64,000 bases of DNA. Origin: Micromonospora endolithica (lineage in GTDB: Bacteria; Actinomycetota; Actinomycetes; Mycobacteriales; Micromonosporaceae). A program made the translations under genes and the position numbers. How positions within the stretch are numbered: the first letter of the stretch is position 1; each line of letters opens with the position of its first letter. Below, in pieces: positions 8,135-17,528 of the stretch. The stretch covers positions 186,001 through 250,000 of the forward strand of contig NZ_RBAK01000005.1 in assembly GCF_003626595.1 (NCBI RefSeq), written 5' to 3'. The notes under the pieces were generated by a model. It had not been told where the DNA came from. It searched no databases and saw nothing but the letters and a program-made list of their open reading frames with translations.

Positions 8135-11100
8135 TCAGGCGCACTCAGCCAGTCGCTTCGCCACCTCGAACCGCTCCGGCACGCCCATCCGGTCGAAGAT
8201 CGCCAGGGCCCGCTCCCAGTGCCGCCGGGCCCCGACGGGATCCGTCCCGACAAACTGCCCGGCCAACCCGGCCAGCGCTCGCCCCTGCTCATAGGGGTGG
8301 GATATCCGTGTTGCCACACGCAGGGCTGCGTTGAACATCTCGACGGACCTCGAATCGTCTCCCGACCGCGCCAAGGCTCGCCCCAAATCGTTCAGTGCCG
8401 CTGCCTCCACATGCTGTTCGCCCGACTCGATTGCCAGCCGCAGCGCGAGTTCATGTTGTCGAGTGGCGGCGGAGATGTCACCGAGGCCGATCAACGCGAC
8501 GCCGAGGTCATTTTGCACCTCCGCCTCGGCATACCGGTGACCTGTGCGGTCGCGCAACGACATCGCTGCGCGGAGCAGCCGGATCGCGGACTCGTAATCT
8601 CCCATTCTTGCCTTTATCGATCCGATGTGCCCCATGGCGTTCAGTATGTGAAAATAGTCTCGGTGTACTCGCCCCTTATACAGGTGTAGGCGATGAATGC
8701 GAAGCGCTTCCTTGTATCTGCCCAGACCGGCCAACGCGAGCCCCAGGTTAGCCAGGCCACTCGGCACCTCGTGATCACCGTATCCGCGTGGATCACGCAG
8801 CGCGGCGACGCCAACTGAGACCGCTTCTTCCAAATCTCCGCGGAGCCAGTACACGGCAGCAAGGTTCGCCCGGAAACGGAAGAGATTCGACCGGTTTCCC
8901 TGCTTTTCGCAGGCAGCGACGGCTGCGGTCAGATGCTTGAGGGCATCACCGTACTTGCCCCTTCGCACGTATGCAGACGCGATGTAGTTGTTCATCAACG
9001 CGATGCCGGTCAGGTCCTTTGACTCCTCGGCAGCTGCCAGCCCATGTCGATGACTCAGGACGATGTCGTCGAAGTAGGCACGGATGTAGGAGAAGCGCCA
9101 GATGGCCCGCGCCAGCCGCCAGGCGTAGAAGCTCCGGCCCTCCTCGTGCGCCGCCACCACGAGAGCAACGACATTGGACCGCTCCTCTTCCATCCACTCC
9201 GTTTTCTGTTCACCGAGCAGACCGGCGAGGTCGGTACGAAGAGGGGGCTCGGTCGGAACGTGGGCACGAAGTAGATCACCCTCAAGTGCATCGGCGGCAT
9301 CGAGGCAGTCATGCAGAACGACGTCGAGGAGTTGTTCGAGCGCTCGCCCTCGCTCCTCCGCTGTGTCTATGTCCATCGACAGGTCGGCCGAGTATCGACG
9401 TAGGAGATCGTGCATCCGGTGACGTCCGCCCTGCACCGCCTCGACGAGGTGACAATCGATCAGTTCGTCGAGCACTCGCGCGGCGGTGGACAGGTCCGCT
9501 CCGAGGATCGCCGCAGCCACCTTTACCGTGAAATGCGGACCGGGGTGGACAGCCAGGAAACGGAACAGACGCCGGCCCTCCCAGCTCAGTGATCCGTACG
9601 ACGTCGCGAACGCCCCGGCCACCGATCGCTCCCGTAGTGCGAGGTGCCCCAGACGGTCGGCGGTGTCGTCCAGCAACCGGGCCAGATCCCTGACCGTCCA
9701 TGCGGGACGGTGCGCTAGCCGGGCACCGGCAAGCCGGATGGCCAGGGGAAGGTAACCGCAGCTCCGTATCACCATCGCCGCCGCCTCGGGCTCTGCCGAT
9801 ATCCTCTCTTTGCCAACTGCCGATTCGAGGAGAGCCAGCCCTTCTGACGGCCTCAGGACCGGGAGTAGCCACGGCGGGCTCGCGTCAACGCCGTCGAGCC
9901 TGCGACGGGTGGTGACGATGACCACGCTGCCTGGCTCCGACGGCAGCAGGGGATGAACCTGTTCACTGGTCGCTGCGTTGTCCAGAACCACGACACTTCG
10001 GCGTCGGGAGAGCTCTCGGCGCCAAAGTTCTGCGCGATGGTCCTGTTCGGCGGGGATCTGAGCGCTCGGTACTCCCAGCTGGCGCAGCAGAGTACCGAGT
10101 GCGACGACGGGATCGACCATCCCACTTGCGCCGTGTCCGCCCAGGTCGATGAAGAGCGCCGCGTACTGATGGTGACGCACCAGCAGACGCGCCAGATGCA
10201 CTGCGGCTGTGGTCTTGCCACTTCCAGCCATGCCTTCGATGACGTGCACCGGCGAGGTGTGGACCACCAGATGTCGGGTCTCCGCTATCAGCTCGGAAAT
10301 GAGATCTGCTCGACCGACGAAGTACGGCACCGGCCGGGGCAGCCAGTTAACCGCCGGTTCCCGCCTGACGGGGGCAGCGGTCCGGGAGTCACGTGTAGTA
10401 GCCGCCGTCCGGTGCTGTGGCACCGAACCGGCGGGGTGGGTCGTGTCCATGATGGTGTGGACTGCCCTTCGCAGCTCACCTCCGGGCTCGATGCCGAGTT
10501 TCTCGGCCAACGTCGTCCGCGCGGCCTCGAAGACGGCAAGTGCCCCCGCATGATCACCCTGGGCACGCAGCGCCCGGATGAGGAGGACGTAGGCAGGCTC
10601 CCGCAGGGGATCAAGAGCGAGGACCTCACGTACGGTCGGAACCGCCGATTCCGGACGCTTCAACTCGATTCTGAGCTCGGCCAACAGCTCCATGGCGCCC
10701 AATCGTTGCTCGTGTGCACCCGAGACACGAGCGCTGAGTGACGGACCCAGCGAGAGGCCCGCAAGCATGCGACCCCGCCAACGGTCAAGCGCTCGGGCTG
10801 TCAGGTGCTCGGCCTCCCGCAGGTCGCCACGCCGGGCCAGTTCCCGAGCCTCGGCGTACTCCGAGGTGAACTCCATCAGGTCAAGACCGGATTCGCCGAG
10901 CCCGAAGCGATAGCTGTCCCCTTCCTTGATGACGGCCTCTCTTCCCTGCCCTGCCCTCTTGAAGATCCGCCTGAGGTTGGCGGCGTACGTACGGACATTC
11001 GGGACCGCGGATCTCGGGGGTTGGTCCGGCCATAGTTCGTCCACGAGTTCGTCGACCGTCACCAGCCGGCCTGCGTGCACGGCCACCATCGCGAGGACCA

Positions 11101-11179
11101 CCTTCTGCTTCGGCGTGCCGAGGGGCGGGCAACCTGCCTCCGCCCGGACAGCCAACTCGCCCAGAACCCTGATTTCCAC
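8135..11179 (-). CDS. AfsR/SARP-type regulator with NB-ARC and TPR domains
   Basis: A 1014-residue regulator starting at GTG 11179 after a GGGGGG ribosome-binding stretch. Residues 1-95 form an OmpR-like winged helix (ELWPDQPPRSAVPNVRTYAANLRRIF). Residues 95-255 are the BTAD domain (LGIEPGGELRRAVHTIM). A P-loop NTPase of NB-ARC type follows (VIEGMAGSGKTTAAVHLA near 320; VVVLDNAATSEQV). From about 700 to the end TPR-like helices repeat. This is the AfsR architecture, an ATP-responsive transcriptional activator. No biosynthetic cluster is adjacent, so it may be a global regulator. Confidence 0.88.
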   Translation of the reverse strand: MEIRVLGELAVRAEAGCPPLGTPKQKVVLAMVAVHAGRLVTVDELVDELWPDQPPRSAVPNVRTYAANLRRIFKRAGQGREAVIKEGDSYRFGLGESGLDLMEFTSEYAEARELARRGDLREAEHLTARALDRWRGRMLAGLSLGPSLSARVSGAHEQRLGAMELLAELRIELKRPESAVPTVREVLALDPLREPAYVLLIRALRAQGDHAGALAVFEAARTTLAEKLGIEPGGELRRAVHTIMDTTHPAGSVPQHRTAATTRDSRTAAPVRREPAVNWLPRPVPYFVGRADLISELIAETRHLVVHTSPVHVIEGMAGSGKTTAAVHLARLLVRHHQYAALFIDLGGHGASGMVDPVVALGTLLRQLGVPSAQIPAEQDHRAELWRRELSRRRSVVVLDNAATSEQVHPLLPSEPGSVVIVTTRRRLDGVDASPPWLLPVLRPSEGLALLESAVGKERISAEPEAAAMVIRSCGYLPLAIRLAGARLAHRPAWTVRDLARLLDDTADRLGHLALRERSVAGAFATSYGSLSWEGRRLFRFLAVHPGPHFTVKVAAAILGADLSTAARVLDELIDCHLVEAVQGGRHRMHDLLRRYSADLSMDIDTAEERGRALEQLLDVVLHDCLDAADALEGDLLRAHVPTEPPLRTDLAGLLGEQKTEWMEEERSNVVALVVAAHEEGRSFYAWRLARAIWRFSYIRAYFDDIVLSHRHGLAAAEESKDLTGIALMNNYIASAYVRRGKYGDALKHLTAAVAACEKQGNRSNLFRFRANLAAVYWLRGDLEEAVSVGVAALRDPRGYGDHEVPSGLANLGLALAGLGRYKEALRIHRLHLYKGRVHRDYFHILNAMGHIGSIKARMGDYESAIRLLRAAMSLRDRTGHRYAEAEVQNDLGVALIGLGDISAATRQHELALRLAIESGEQHVEAAALNDLGRALARSGDDSRSVEMFNAALRVATRISHPYEQGRALAGLAGQFVGTDPVGARRHWERALAIFDRMGVPERFEVAKRLAECA

Positions 11180-11642
11180 CCGGCCCCCCGACTGTTAATC
11201 GGCCGCAGTTCTAGCAACAACCGAACGTTAGCGGAGGTTCACGGTAAACCGAACTACGGATACGGCAGAGGCGATAGGCCGCGACAATGAAGCAGCGGGA
11301 CGCGTAAGCGACGCCGGCCGCCCCGCAAGGCGGCTCGGCGCGCCAATACGATCGCGCACAGCGTCCGTCGACAGCAATCCGCGAAGGAGCGTGGACAGAA
11401 CGTCACATACACGTCGAAGGTTAGCTAATGTTGCGCATAGCGACATTTTCTTCTTCAAAAGATTCCTAGCCGCCCCTAGGCTCCCTTTCGGGAGCAAAAC
11501 CCTCTGAGCGTTATCGCGGCGGGCTGGGGAGCGGGAGGAGATCAGCTATGTCTGCGCACGAATGGCAATGAGCAATTGTGGTCGACGCGTAGCCGCACGT
11601 AACCTTTGCACTGCTTAGTAGGGCAGAGCAGTCAGGGATGCG
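11180..11642. other. Intergenic region upstream of SARP and GGDEF-EAL genes
   Basis: 463 nt between two divergent regulators, so it must hold both promoters. It is less GC-rich than its surroundings (for example 11440-11465). A short hairpin, GCTCCC/GGGAGC with a TTTC loop, lies at 11480-11495 followed by AAAA, about 150 nt ahead of the GGDEF-EAL start. I see no convincing gene and cannot match it to a known riboswitch. Confidence 0.4.
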
Positions 11643-14162
11643 GTGACGCGAACGCGAGAAGGCAAGACAGAGGCCGAACGGCAGCTGAAGCTGCACGTCG
11701 GCCTCGTCTGCGTCGCGGCGACGGTCGCTGCCACAGTTGCCGTGCACCGGCTTACCCTGTTGGACCTGTCCAGTGACGACCTGGCACTCTCCGTCGCGTT
11801 GACGTCCATGGCCGCGCTGGGCATGGCCATCAAGTGGCGGGTCCGGATCCGCGCGACGGTCCACGCGATCTCCTGGAGTGAGACGGCGATCATCCTCAGC
11901 CTGTCCGTGGCACCGACCCCCCTGGTCGTCCTGACCACGGGATTCGGCGTGGCAGTCGCCTTGGCGGTTATCAAGCTATCCCGGTTGAAGGCAGCCTTCG
12001 GGGTTGCCAAGAGCATGTGCCTAGCGGCGGGAGCCGGCACCACCCTCACTATCCTCGGTTGGACCAACGACCTCGGTAACCTCACCCGGGCGATCAGTAT
12101 GATCGCAATCGCCTATGCCGTGATCGTGGTGCTCGACGAGCTCCTGACGCTGCCGGTCATCGCCCGTGCGACCGGCACCGGCGTCGGACAGCTCTTTCGC
12201 GACGACCTGGGTATGCGGTTGACGAGCGCCATGGCGCGCTTCGTGCTCATCGTCATCACTTTGCTGATCCTGCGCGCCGATCCCCGGCTTCTCCTGGCGG
12301 TGCCTCCGCTCGTGCTCAGTCTTCATCTGCTCTATTCCAACCGGGTCAAGGCCCGTACCGAGCAGCAGGCGTGGCAGCGCCTGGCCCGCACCACCGACGC
12401 GCTCAACGTGGTCGACCTGGACGAGGTGCTCACCACCGCCGTCACCCAGGCCGCCGAGCTGTTCTCCGCCGACGAGGTGGAGATCGAGCTGCGCGATGGT
12501 GGCCGGACGGTCCGGGGCGGCGCCGGCGGCATCACCTACGACGGGCCGTCCGGTGAGCCGGACCCGGTGGACGGGACGGTGCTGCCCACCCCGCTGGAGG
12601 GGCACGACCGGACGGTCGACGTCGGGGTGCTGCGGTTGCGGTTCCGGGGCGCGGTGGAGCTGTCCGAGCGGGAGCAGTACACGCTGCGGACCTTCGCCTC
12701 GGCGCTGTGTACGGCGGTCCGCAACGCGCAGGCGTACGCCGAGTTGGCCCGCGTCGCCGACGAGCACGCGTACGCCGCCGCCCACGACGCGCTGACCGGG
12801 CTGGCCAACCGCCGGCACCTGCTGGAGCAGGGCACCGAGCAGTTGAGCAGCCGGCACGCCGATGGGGTCACCGCGCTGGTGCTGATCGACCTCAACCACT
12901 TCAAGGAGGTCAACGACACGCTCGGGCACGCCGCCGGCGATCAGGTGCTGATCCAGGTCGCCGAGCGGCTGCGCGCCGCCGCGCAGGGCGACGACCTGGT
13001 GGCCCGGCTGGGCGGCGACGAGTTCGCCGTACTCCTGCGGGGCCTGCCCGCCCCGGCGGTGGCCGCGCACCGGGCGGAGTCCCTGCTGAGCACGTTGCAC
13101 GAGCCGTTCGACCTCGACGGCATGCGGATCAGCGTGGAGGCCAGCGGTGGCATCGCCGCCGCGCCCGCCACCGGCGGGATGGCCGAGCTGCTGCGCCGCG
13201 CGGACGTCGCCATGTACCAGGCCAAGCGGGCCGGACAGCGGACCTCCACGTACGCGCCCACCCGGGACACCGCGGACCTGGGACGGCTCACCCTCGGTGG
13301 CGACCTGTCGCGGGCGGTCGCCGACCACGAGTTCACGGTGAACTTCCAGCCGATCGTCGACCTCGGCAGCGGCGTGGTGATCGGCGCCGAGGCGCTGGCC
13401 CGCTGGCACCACCCGACCCACGGCGTGATCGACCCGCTGCGCTTCCTGGAAGCCGTCGAACGGTCCGGCCTGCTCCCCGCCTTCGCGGAGGCGATCCTGG
13501 ACCAGGCCCTGATCGCGGCGGGTAGTTGGCGGGACGCCGGCTTCGACGTACCGGTCGCGGTGAACGTCTCCCCGCGCAGCCTGCTCGACGCCCGCTTCCC
13601 CGGCTCGGTCCTGGCCCGGCTGCGCGCCCACGACCTGCCACCGGACCGACTGGTCCTGGAGCTGACCGAGACCCTCACCCTCAGCCAGCTCGACGTCGTC
13701 GACCGGGTGCTCAGCCGGCTGCGCGACGAGGGCGTACGGCTGGCCCTGGACGACTTCGGCACCGGCTACTCGTCGCTGTCCCTGCTGTCCCGCATCCCGG
13801 TGCACGAGCTGAAGATCGACCGCAGCTTCGTCGCCGCGATGGAGTCCTCCGCCGAGGCCGCCGCCGTCATCCGGTCCACCCTCGACCTGGGTCGCAGCCT
13901 CGACCTCACGGTCGTCGCCGAGGGCGTGGAGAACGAACCGCAGCGGCGTGCGCTCTGGGAGCTGGGCTGCGTGGCCGGCCAGGGTCACCTCTTCGCCCGA
14001 CCGACACCCGCCGGGACACTGCTCGCCGCGTTGCGCCGGGGCTCCGGTGGCAGCCCCGGCGTCCTCGCGCCGCCCCTGCACGACAGCGGGTCGGTCATCC
14101 GGCTGGCCCCCGGCCGCCGCACCGCCACGCGGGGCCGCACCGATCGGCACCTGCCCGCCTGA
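11643..14162 (+). CDS. Membrane GGDEF-EAL cyclic-di-GMP protein
   Basis: An 839-residue bifunctional-type signalling protein starting at GTG 11643. Residues 20-235 contain about six membrane segments forming a sensor module. Residues 255-375 resemble a GAF-like linker. The GGDEF domain runs from ~380 (DALTGLANRRHLLEQG) with an intact active site (RLGGDEFAVLL, ~456), so diguanylate cyclase activity is plausible. The EAL domain starts ~555 with intact GAEALARW (~581), ELTETLT and DDFGTGYSSLSLL, so phosphodiesterase activity is also plausible. The signal sensed and the net activity cannot be told. Confidence 0.92.
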   Translation: MTRTREGKTEAERQLKLHVGLVCVAATVAATVAVHRLTLLDLSSDDLALSVALTSMAALGMAIKWRVRIRATVHAISWSETAIILSLSVAPTPLVVLTTGFGVAVALAVIKLSRLKAAFGVAKSMCLAAGAGTTLTILGWTNDLGNLTRAISMIAIAYAVIVVLDELLTLPVIARATGTGVGQLFRDDLGMRLTSAMARFVLIVITLLILRADPRLLLAVPPLVLSLHLLYSNRVKARTEQQAWQRLARTTDALNVVDLDEVLTTAVTQAAELFSADEVEIELRDGGRTVRGGAGGITYDGPSGEPDPVDGTVLPTPLEGHDRTVDVGVLRLRFRGAVELSEREQYTLRTFASALCTAVRNAQAYAELARVADEHAYAAAHDALTGLANRRHLLEQGTEQLSSRHADGVTALVLIDLNHFKEVNDTLGHAAGDQVLIQVAERLRAAAQGDDLVARLGGDEFAVLLRGLPAPAVAAHRAESLLSTLHEPFDLDGMRISVEASGGIAAAPATGGMAELLRRADVAMYQAKRAGQRTSTYAPTRDTADLGRLTLGGDLSRAVADHEFTVNFQPIVDLGSGVVIGAEALARWHHPTHGVIDPLRFLEAVERSGLLPAFAEAILDQALIAAGSWRDAGFDVPVAVNVSPRSLLDARFPGSVLARLRAHDLPPDRLVLELTETLTLSQLDVVDRVLSRLRDEGVRLALDDFGTGYSSLSLLSRIPVHELKIDRSFVAAMESSAEAAAVIRSTLDLGRSLDLTVVAEGVENEPQRRALWELGCVAGQGHLFARPTPAGTLLAALRRGSGGSPGVLAPPLHDSGSVIRLAPGRRTATRGRTDRHLPA

Positions 14163-14214
14163 CCGCCCGCGGCGGGCCCGACCGCCACGATCAACCGTCT
14201 GCCAGACTGGCGCC

Positions 14215-15516
14215 GTGACCGCCCCCGCCCCGACCAGCCGCCACGGCTGGCGGTCCCTCGACGCCGCCGCCGGTGGCCTCGCTGTCGACCTCGGCCTCTA
14301 CGCGATCTCCGCCGCCTTCGCCGCGGTCACCGCCGCCACCTCCACGCTCGCCCCGCACCGGGCCTGGGGTGCCGTCGCCGCCGTCGGCTACCTCGTCGCC
14401 GCGCTCGCCGTGACCGGCCAACTGCTGCTGCGCCACCGCGACCCCGGGTCCCCGCTGGCCGGCCTGCCGGCCCGCTGGGTGGTCACCGCGTCGGCCTGGA
14501 CGGCCACCGCACTGCTCCCGGTGGTCCTGCAGAGCCTCCAGCGGGCCGGCGGACGGACCGACCGGGCACAGGAGGAGGTCGTCGTCGTCGAGGAGTCCGG
14601 ACGGCGGCTCGTCGACACCGGCACCCCGTACCTCGGTCACGACGCCATCGCCGCCCTGCCCCCCGGCGAACAGCTCCTCGGCTACACCCCCTACCAACCG
14701 GGCATGGCCCTGTTCGGGCTGCCCCGTGCGCTGCTCGACACCGGGTTGACCGACGCACGGGTCTGGTTCGCGGTGGGCACCGCGGTCGCGCTGGCGCTGG
14801 CCGTACGCACCCTCCGGTCGACGCACCGGCCGGCCGGCGCACCCGCGACCGCGCCGGTGCTGCGCGGCGTCCAGGCCGCCACCGTGCTGCCGGTCTGCGC
14901 GCTCACCCTCGCCACCGGCGGCGACGACCTGCCCGTCCTCGCCCTGTGCCTGCTCGCCCTCGCCTACGCCGCCGTCGACCGACCCGGCCGGGCCGGCGTC
15001 GCGGTCGGCCTGGCCGGTGCCCTGAAGCTCTTCGCCTGGCCGGTCGCGCTCGTCCTCATCGTCTGGGGCCTGACCCGCCGCGCCGGTCTGCGCGTCGCCG
15101 CCGGTGCACTGGGCGTGCCCATCGCCGCCCTGCTCCCGGTGCTGCTGGTCGACTCCGACGCCCTGATCGAGAACGTGCTCCGCTTCCCCCTCGGCCTCGG
15201 CCTGGTCAGCAGCCCCGCGCAGTCACCCTTCCCCGGCCAGTTGATCGCCGCGAACCTGCCCGCCGGCCGCGCCCTCGCCGCCGGCCTGCTGCTCGCCGCC
15301 GGCCTGGCCATCGCCGTCCGGCTCGCCCGCCGACCGCCGCGCAGCGCCACCTCGGTCGCCCTGGTCTGCGGGTACGGGCTGCTCGCCGCGATCCTGCTGA
15401 TGCCCTCCACCCGCTTCGGCTACCTGCTCTACCCACTGGCGTTCCTGGTGTGGGCGCCCGCCCTCGATCGCCCGGGATCCGGCAACCAGCGGGCGGAAAC
15501 CCGCGACGGGGCGTAG
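14215..15516 (+). CDS. GT87-like (DUF2029) integral membrane protein
   Basis: A 433-residue polytopic membrane protein starting at GTG 14215 (VTAPAPTSRHGWRSL). Around ten hydrophobic helices are visible. The luminal loop LGYTPYQPGMALFGLPRALLD and the helix pair around GVAVGLAGALKLFAWPVALVLI resemble GT-C mannosyltransferases of the GT87/DUF2029 type; the conserved Lys after a small-residue helix (LKLFAWP) matches the lipid-phosphate site. Substrate unknown. It is followed 10 nt later by a phosphoribosyltransferase gene, so the two may be co-transcribed. Confidence 0.68.
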   Translation: MTAPAPTSRHGWRSLDAAAGGLAVDLGLYAISAAFAAVTAATSTLAPHRAWGAVAAVGYLVAALAVTGQLLLRHRDPGSPLAGLPARWVVTASAWTATALLPVVLQSLQRAGGRTDRAQEEVVVVEESGRRLVDTGTPYLGHDAIAALPPGEQLLGYTPYQPGMALFGLPRALLDTGLTDARVWFAVGTAVALALAVRTLRSTHRPAGAPATAPVLRGVQAATVLPVCALTLATGGDDLPVLALCLLALAYAAVDRPGRAGVAVGLAGALKLFAWPVALVLIVWGLTRRAGLRVAAGALGVPIAALLPVLLVDSDALIENVLRFPLGLGLVSSPAQSPFPGQLIAANLPAGRALAAGLLLAAGLAIAVRLARRPPRSATSVALVCGYGLLAAILLMPSTRFGYLLYPLAFLVWAPALDRPGSGNQRAETRDGA

Positions 15517-15526
15517 ACCTGAGGAC

Positions 15527-16159
15527 ATGACCACCTACCGAGACCGAGCCGAGGCGGGACGGATGCTCGCCGACCGGCTCACCGCCCTCGTCGGCGACCG
15601 GGACGCGATCGTCCTCGGCCTGGTACGCGGCGGCGTACCGGTGGCGGAGGTCGTCGCGGAGCGACTCGGCACCCCGCTCGACGTGCTGGTCGTGCGCAAG
15701 CTCGGCATGCCCTGGGCACCCGAGGTCGCCTTCGGCGCGCTCGGTCCGGGCGGCGTGCAGGTCCTCAACGACGCCGTCGCCGCCCGCCTCGACGCCCCGG
15801 CCATCGCCGAGGTACGCCGCCGCGAGCAGGCCGAGCTGGACCGCCGGGAGAAGCTCTACCGCGCCGGCCGCCCACCGCTCGACCTGTCCGGCCGCACCGC
15901 CGTGATCGTCGACGACGGCCTCGCCACCGGGGCCACCGCCCGCGCCGCGGTCCAGGTCGCCCGGCAGCTCGGCGCCCGCCGCGTCGTCGTCGCCGTCCCG
16001 GTCGGCGCCCAGGAGGCGTACGAGATGCTCGCCGCCGAGGCCGACCAGGTCGTCTGCGCCCAGCGTCCGCCGGAGTTCCTGTCGGTGAGCACCTACTACG
16101 ACGACTTCCACGAGGTCTCCGACGCGGAAGTCGCCGACGCGCTCACCGCAACCGCCTAG
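15527..16159 (+). CDS. Phosphoribosyltransferase family protein
   Basis: A 210-residue type I phosphoribosyltransferase-fold protein. The PRPP-binding motif VIVDDGLATGATARAAV is near residue 127, and the N-terminus (VLGLVRGGVPVAEVVAERLGTPLDVLVVRKLGMPW) has the family flexible-loop region. This COG1926 subgroup often sits beside hydrolase or dienelactone-hydrolase genes and its substrate is unassigned. Catalytic acidic residues DD are intact. Confidence 0.85.
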   Translation: MTTYRDRAEAGRMLADRLTALVGDRDAIVLGLVRGGVPVAEVVAERLGTPLDVLVVRKLGMPWAPEVAFGALGPGGVQVLNDAVAARLDAPAIAEVRRREQAELDRREKLYRAGRPPLDLSGRTAVIVDDGLATGATARAAVQVARQLGARRVVVAVPVGAQEAYEMLAAEADQVVCAQRPPEFLSVSTYYDDFHEVSDAEVADALTATA

Positions 16160-16181
16160 CCGGAGCAGGTACCGTCGAGAG

Positions 16182-16598
16182 ATGAGCCTCACCTGTCCCA
16201 AGTGTCACGGAGAAATGCGTCAGTACGAGCGCAGCGGCGTCGTCATCGACCAGTGCGGAGAATGCCGGGGGATCTTCCTCGACCGCGGCGAGCTGGAGAA
16301 GCTGTTCGAGGCGGAGGCCAACTGGCAGCGCCAGCAGAGCCCGGCTCAGCCCTCGCAGCCCGCCCACCAGCCGGGCGGACACCAGCAGGGCTACGCCCAG
16401 GGCGGCTACCCGCCGCCGCCCCCGCCGCCCGCCCCGCACCAGCCCGGCTACGGTGCAGTCCCCCCGCCGCCCCCGCCGGCGCACGGCTACCCGCCGGCCC
16501 CCGCGCCCGCCTACGGGCACGCGCAGCAGCACCACGGCTACCACGGCCACTACAAGCGCAAGAAGCACAAGGGCTTCCTGGACGAGATGTTCGGCTGA
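16182..16598 (+). CDS. TFIIB-type zinc ribbon protein
   Basis: A 138-residue protein. The N-terminal ~45 residues carry two Cys pairs (CPKCHGEM and CGECRGIF) in the zf-TFIIB pattern, with VVIDQCGECRGIFLDRGELEKL. A Gln/Pro/Gly/Tyr-rich low-complexity stretch follows (runs of PPPPPPP), then a basic tail (HYKRKKHKGFLDEMFG). The function of this small family is not established. It lies 22 nt after the phosphoribosyltransferase gene. Confidence 0.85.
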   Translation: MSLTCPKCHGEMRQYERSGVVIDQCGECRGIFLDRGELEKLFEAEANWQRQQSPAQPSQPAHQPGGHQQGYAQGGYPPPPPPPAPHQPGYGAVPPPPPPAHGYPPAPAPAYGHAQQHHGYHGHYKRKKHKGFLDEMFG

Positions 16599-16686
16599 AC
16601 CCGCTCCGCTGTTCCGGGCCGGCGTCGGCCGGCCCGGGACACCGCTCACCGTGCCGTCCGGCATCCGCTGTGCGAGGCTGCGAGGC

Positions 16687-17367
16687 ATGATGTCCGGTGG
16701 CCACCACATCGCGTTGGCCCAGGCGTACGACGGCATCATCCGGGCCGTCGCCGACCTGGACGACAGCGACCTGCAACGCCCCACCCGGTGCCACGGTTGG
16801 CTGGTCGCGGACCTGCTGCTGCACGTGGTCGGCGACGCGCAGCGGGCCCTGGTCGCCCTGGCCAGCCCGGTGGACGGCCCGCCCGACACCGACGACGTCA
16901 GCTACTGGCGTGGCGCCGGGTCGGGCGACGACGAGGGCGCGGCCCGGCACGCCTGGTGGGTCCGCCGCTCGGCCGCCGCCTTCCACCGCCCCACCGGCAT
17001 CGTCCGGCTGTGGACCGACACCGCGCCGGCCGCGGTCCGCGCCGCCGGCAACGCGGACCCGGACCGCTGCGTGACCACCCAGGGTCATGTGCTCCGCGTA
17101 CGCGACCTGCTGGCCACGCTCACCACCGAGGCCGTCGTCCACCACCTCGACCTGGTGGTCGACCTGCCGGACGCCCCACGACCCGGCGCCGCCGCGCTGC
17201 GGGTCGCGGTGGCCACGATGGACGGCCTGCTCAGCGACGACGCGGTCCGGCCGGCCGGCTGGGACGACGAGGAGTACCTGCTCAAGGCCACCGGACGGGT
17301 GCCGCTGACCGACCACGACCGGATGGAACTCGGTGAGGTGGCCGGGTGGTTCCCGCTGCTGGGCTGA
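16687..17367 (+). CDS. Maleylpyruvate isomerase N-terminal (DinB-like) domain protein
   Basis: A 226-residue protein; ATG 16687 and 16690 are both possible starts. The N-terminal four-helix DinB-like fold is visible as ALAQAYDGIIRAVADLDDSDL, PTRCHGWLVADLLLHVVGDAQRAL and TTEAVVHHLDLVVDL. The three histidines (in CHGW, HVVG and HHLD) match the metal site of mycothiol-dependent MDMPI enzymes. Such enzymes use mycothiol, the actinobacterial thiol. The specific substrate is unknown. It faces the homing endonuclease convergently. Confidence 0.75.
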   Translation: MMSGGHHIALAQAYDGIIRAVADLDDSDLQRPTRCHGWLVADLLLHVVGDAQRALVALASPVDGPPDTDDVSYWRGAGSGDDEGAARHAWWVRRSAAAFHRPTGIVRLWTDTAPAAVRAAGNADPDRCVTTQGHVLRVRDLLATLTTEAVVHHLDLVVDLPDAPRPGAAALRVAVATMDGLLSDDAVRPAGWDDEEYLLKATGRVPLTDHDRMELGEVAGWFPLLG

Positions 17368-17528
17368 GGTCGGTCAGACGCCAGGCGGCTCGACTGTCGG
17401 AACCTGCAGGAAGGTGGACCGCTGGAGCCTCATCGCCTCCGACCGCCGTGGGCAGCACGGCAACTCTCCTGGTACGTGGAGCCCGTCGCACATGCCACAT
17501 CCCGGACAGCGCTGCCGACCTTCACCTG

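Noticed and set aside
11228..11497. 90-codon minus-strand frame upstream of the SARP gene
   Set aside because: No ribosome site or recognisable domain; it lies in a divergent promoter region.
12021..14150. Long minus-strand frame opposite the GGDEF-EAL gene
   Set aside because: Antisense shadow caused by high GC; no domain, and the plus-strand protein has complete catalytic motifs.
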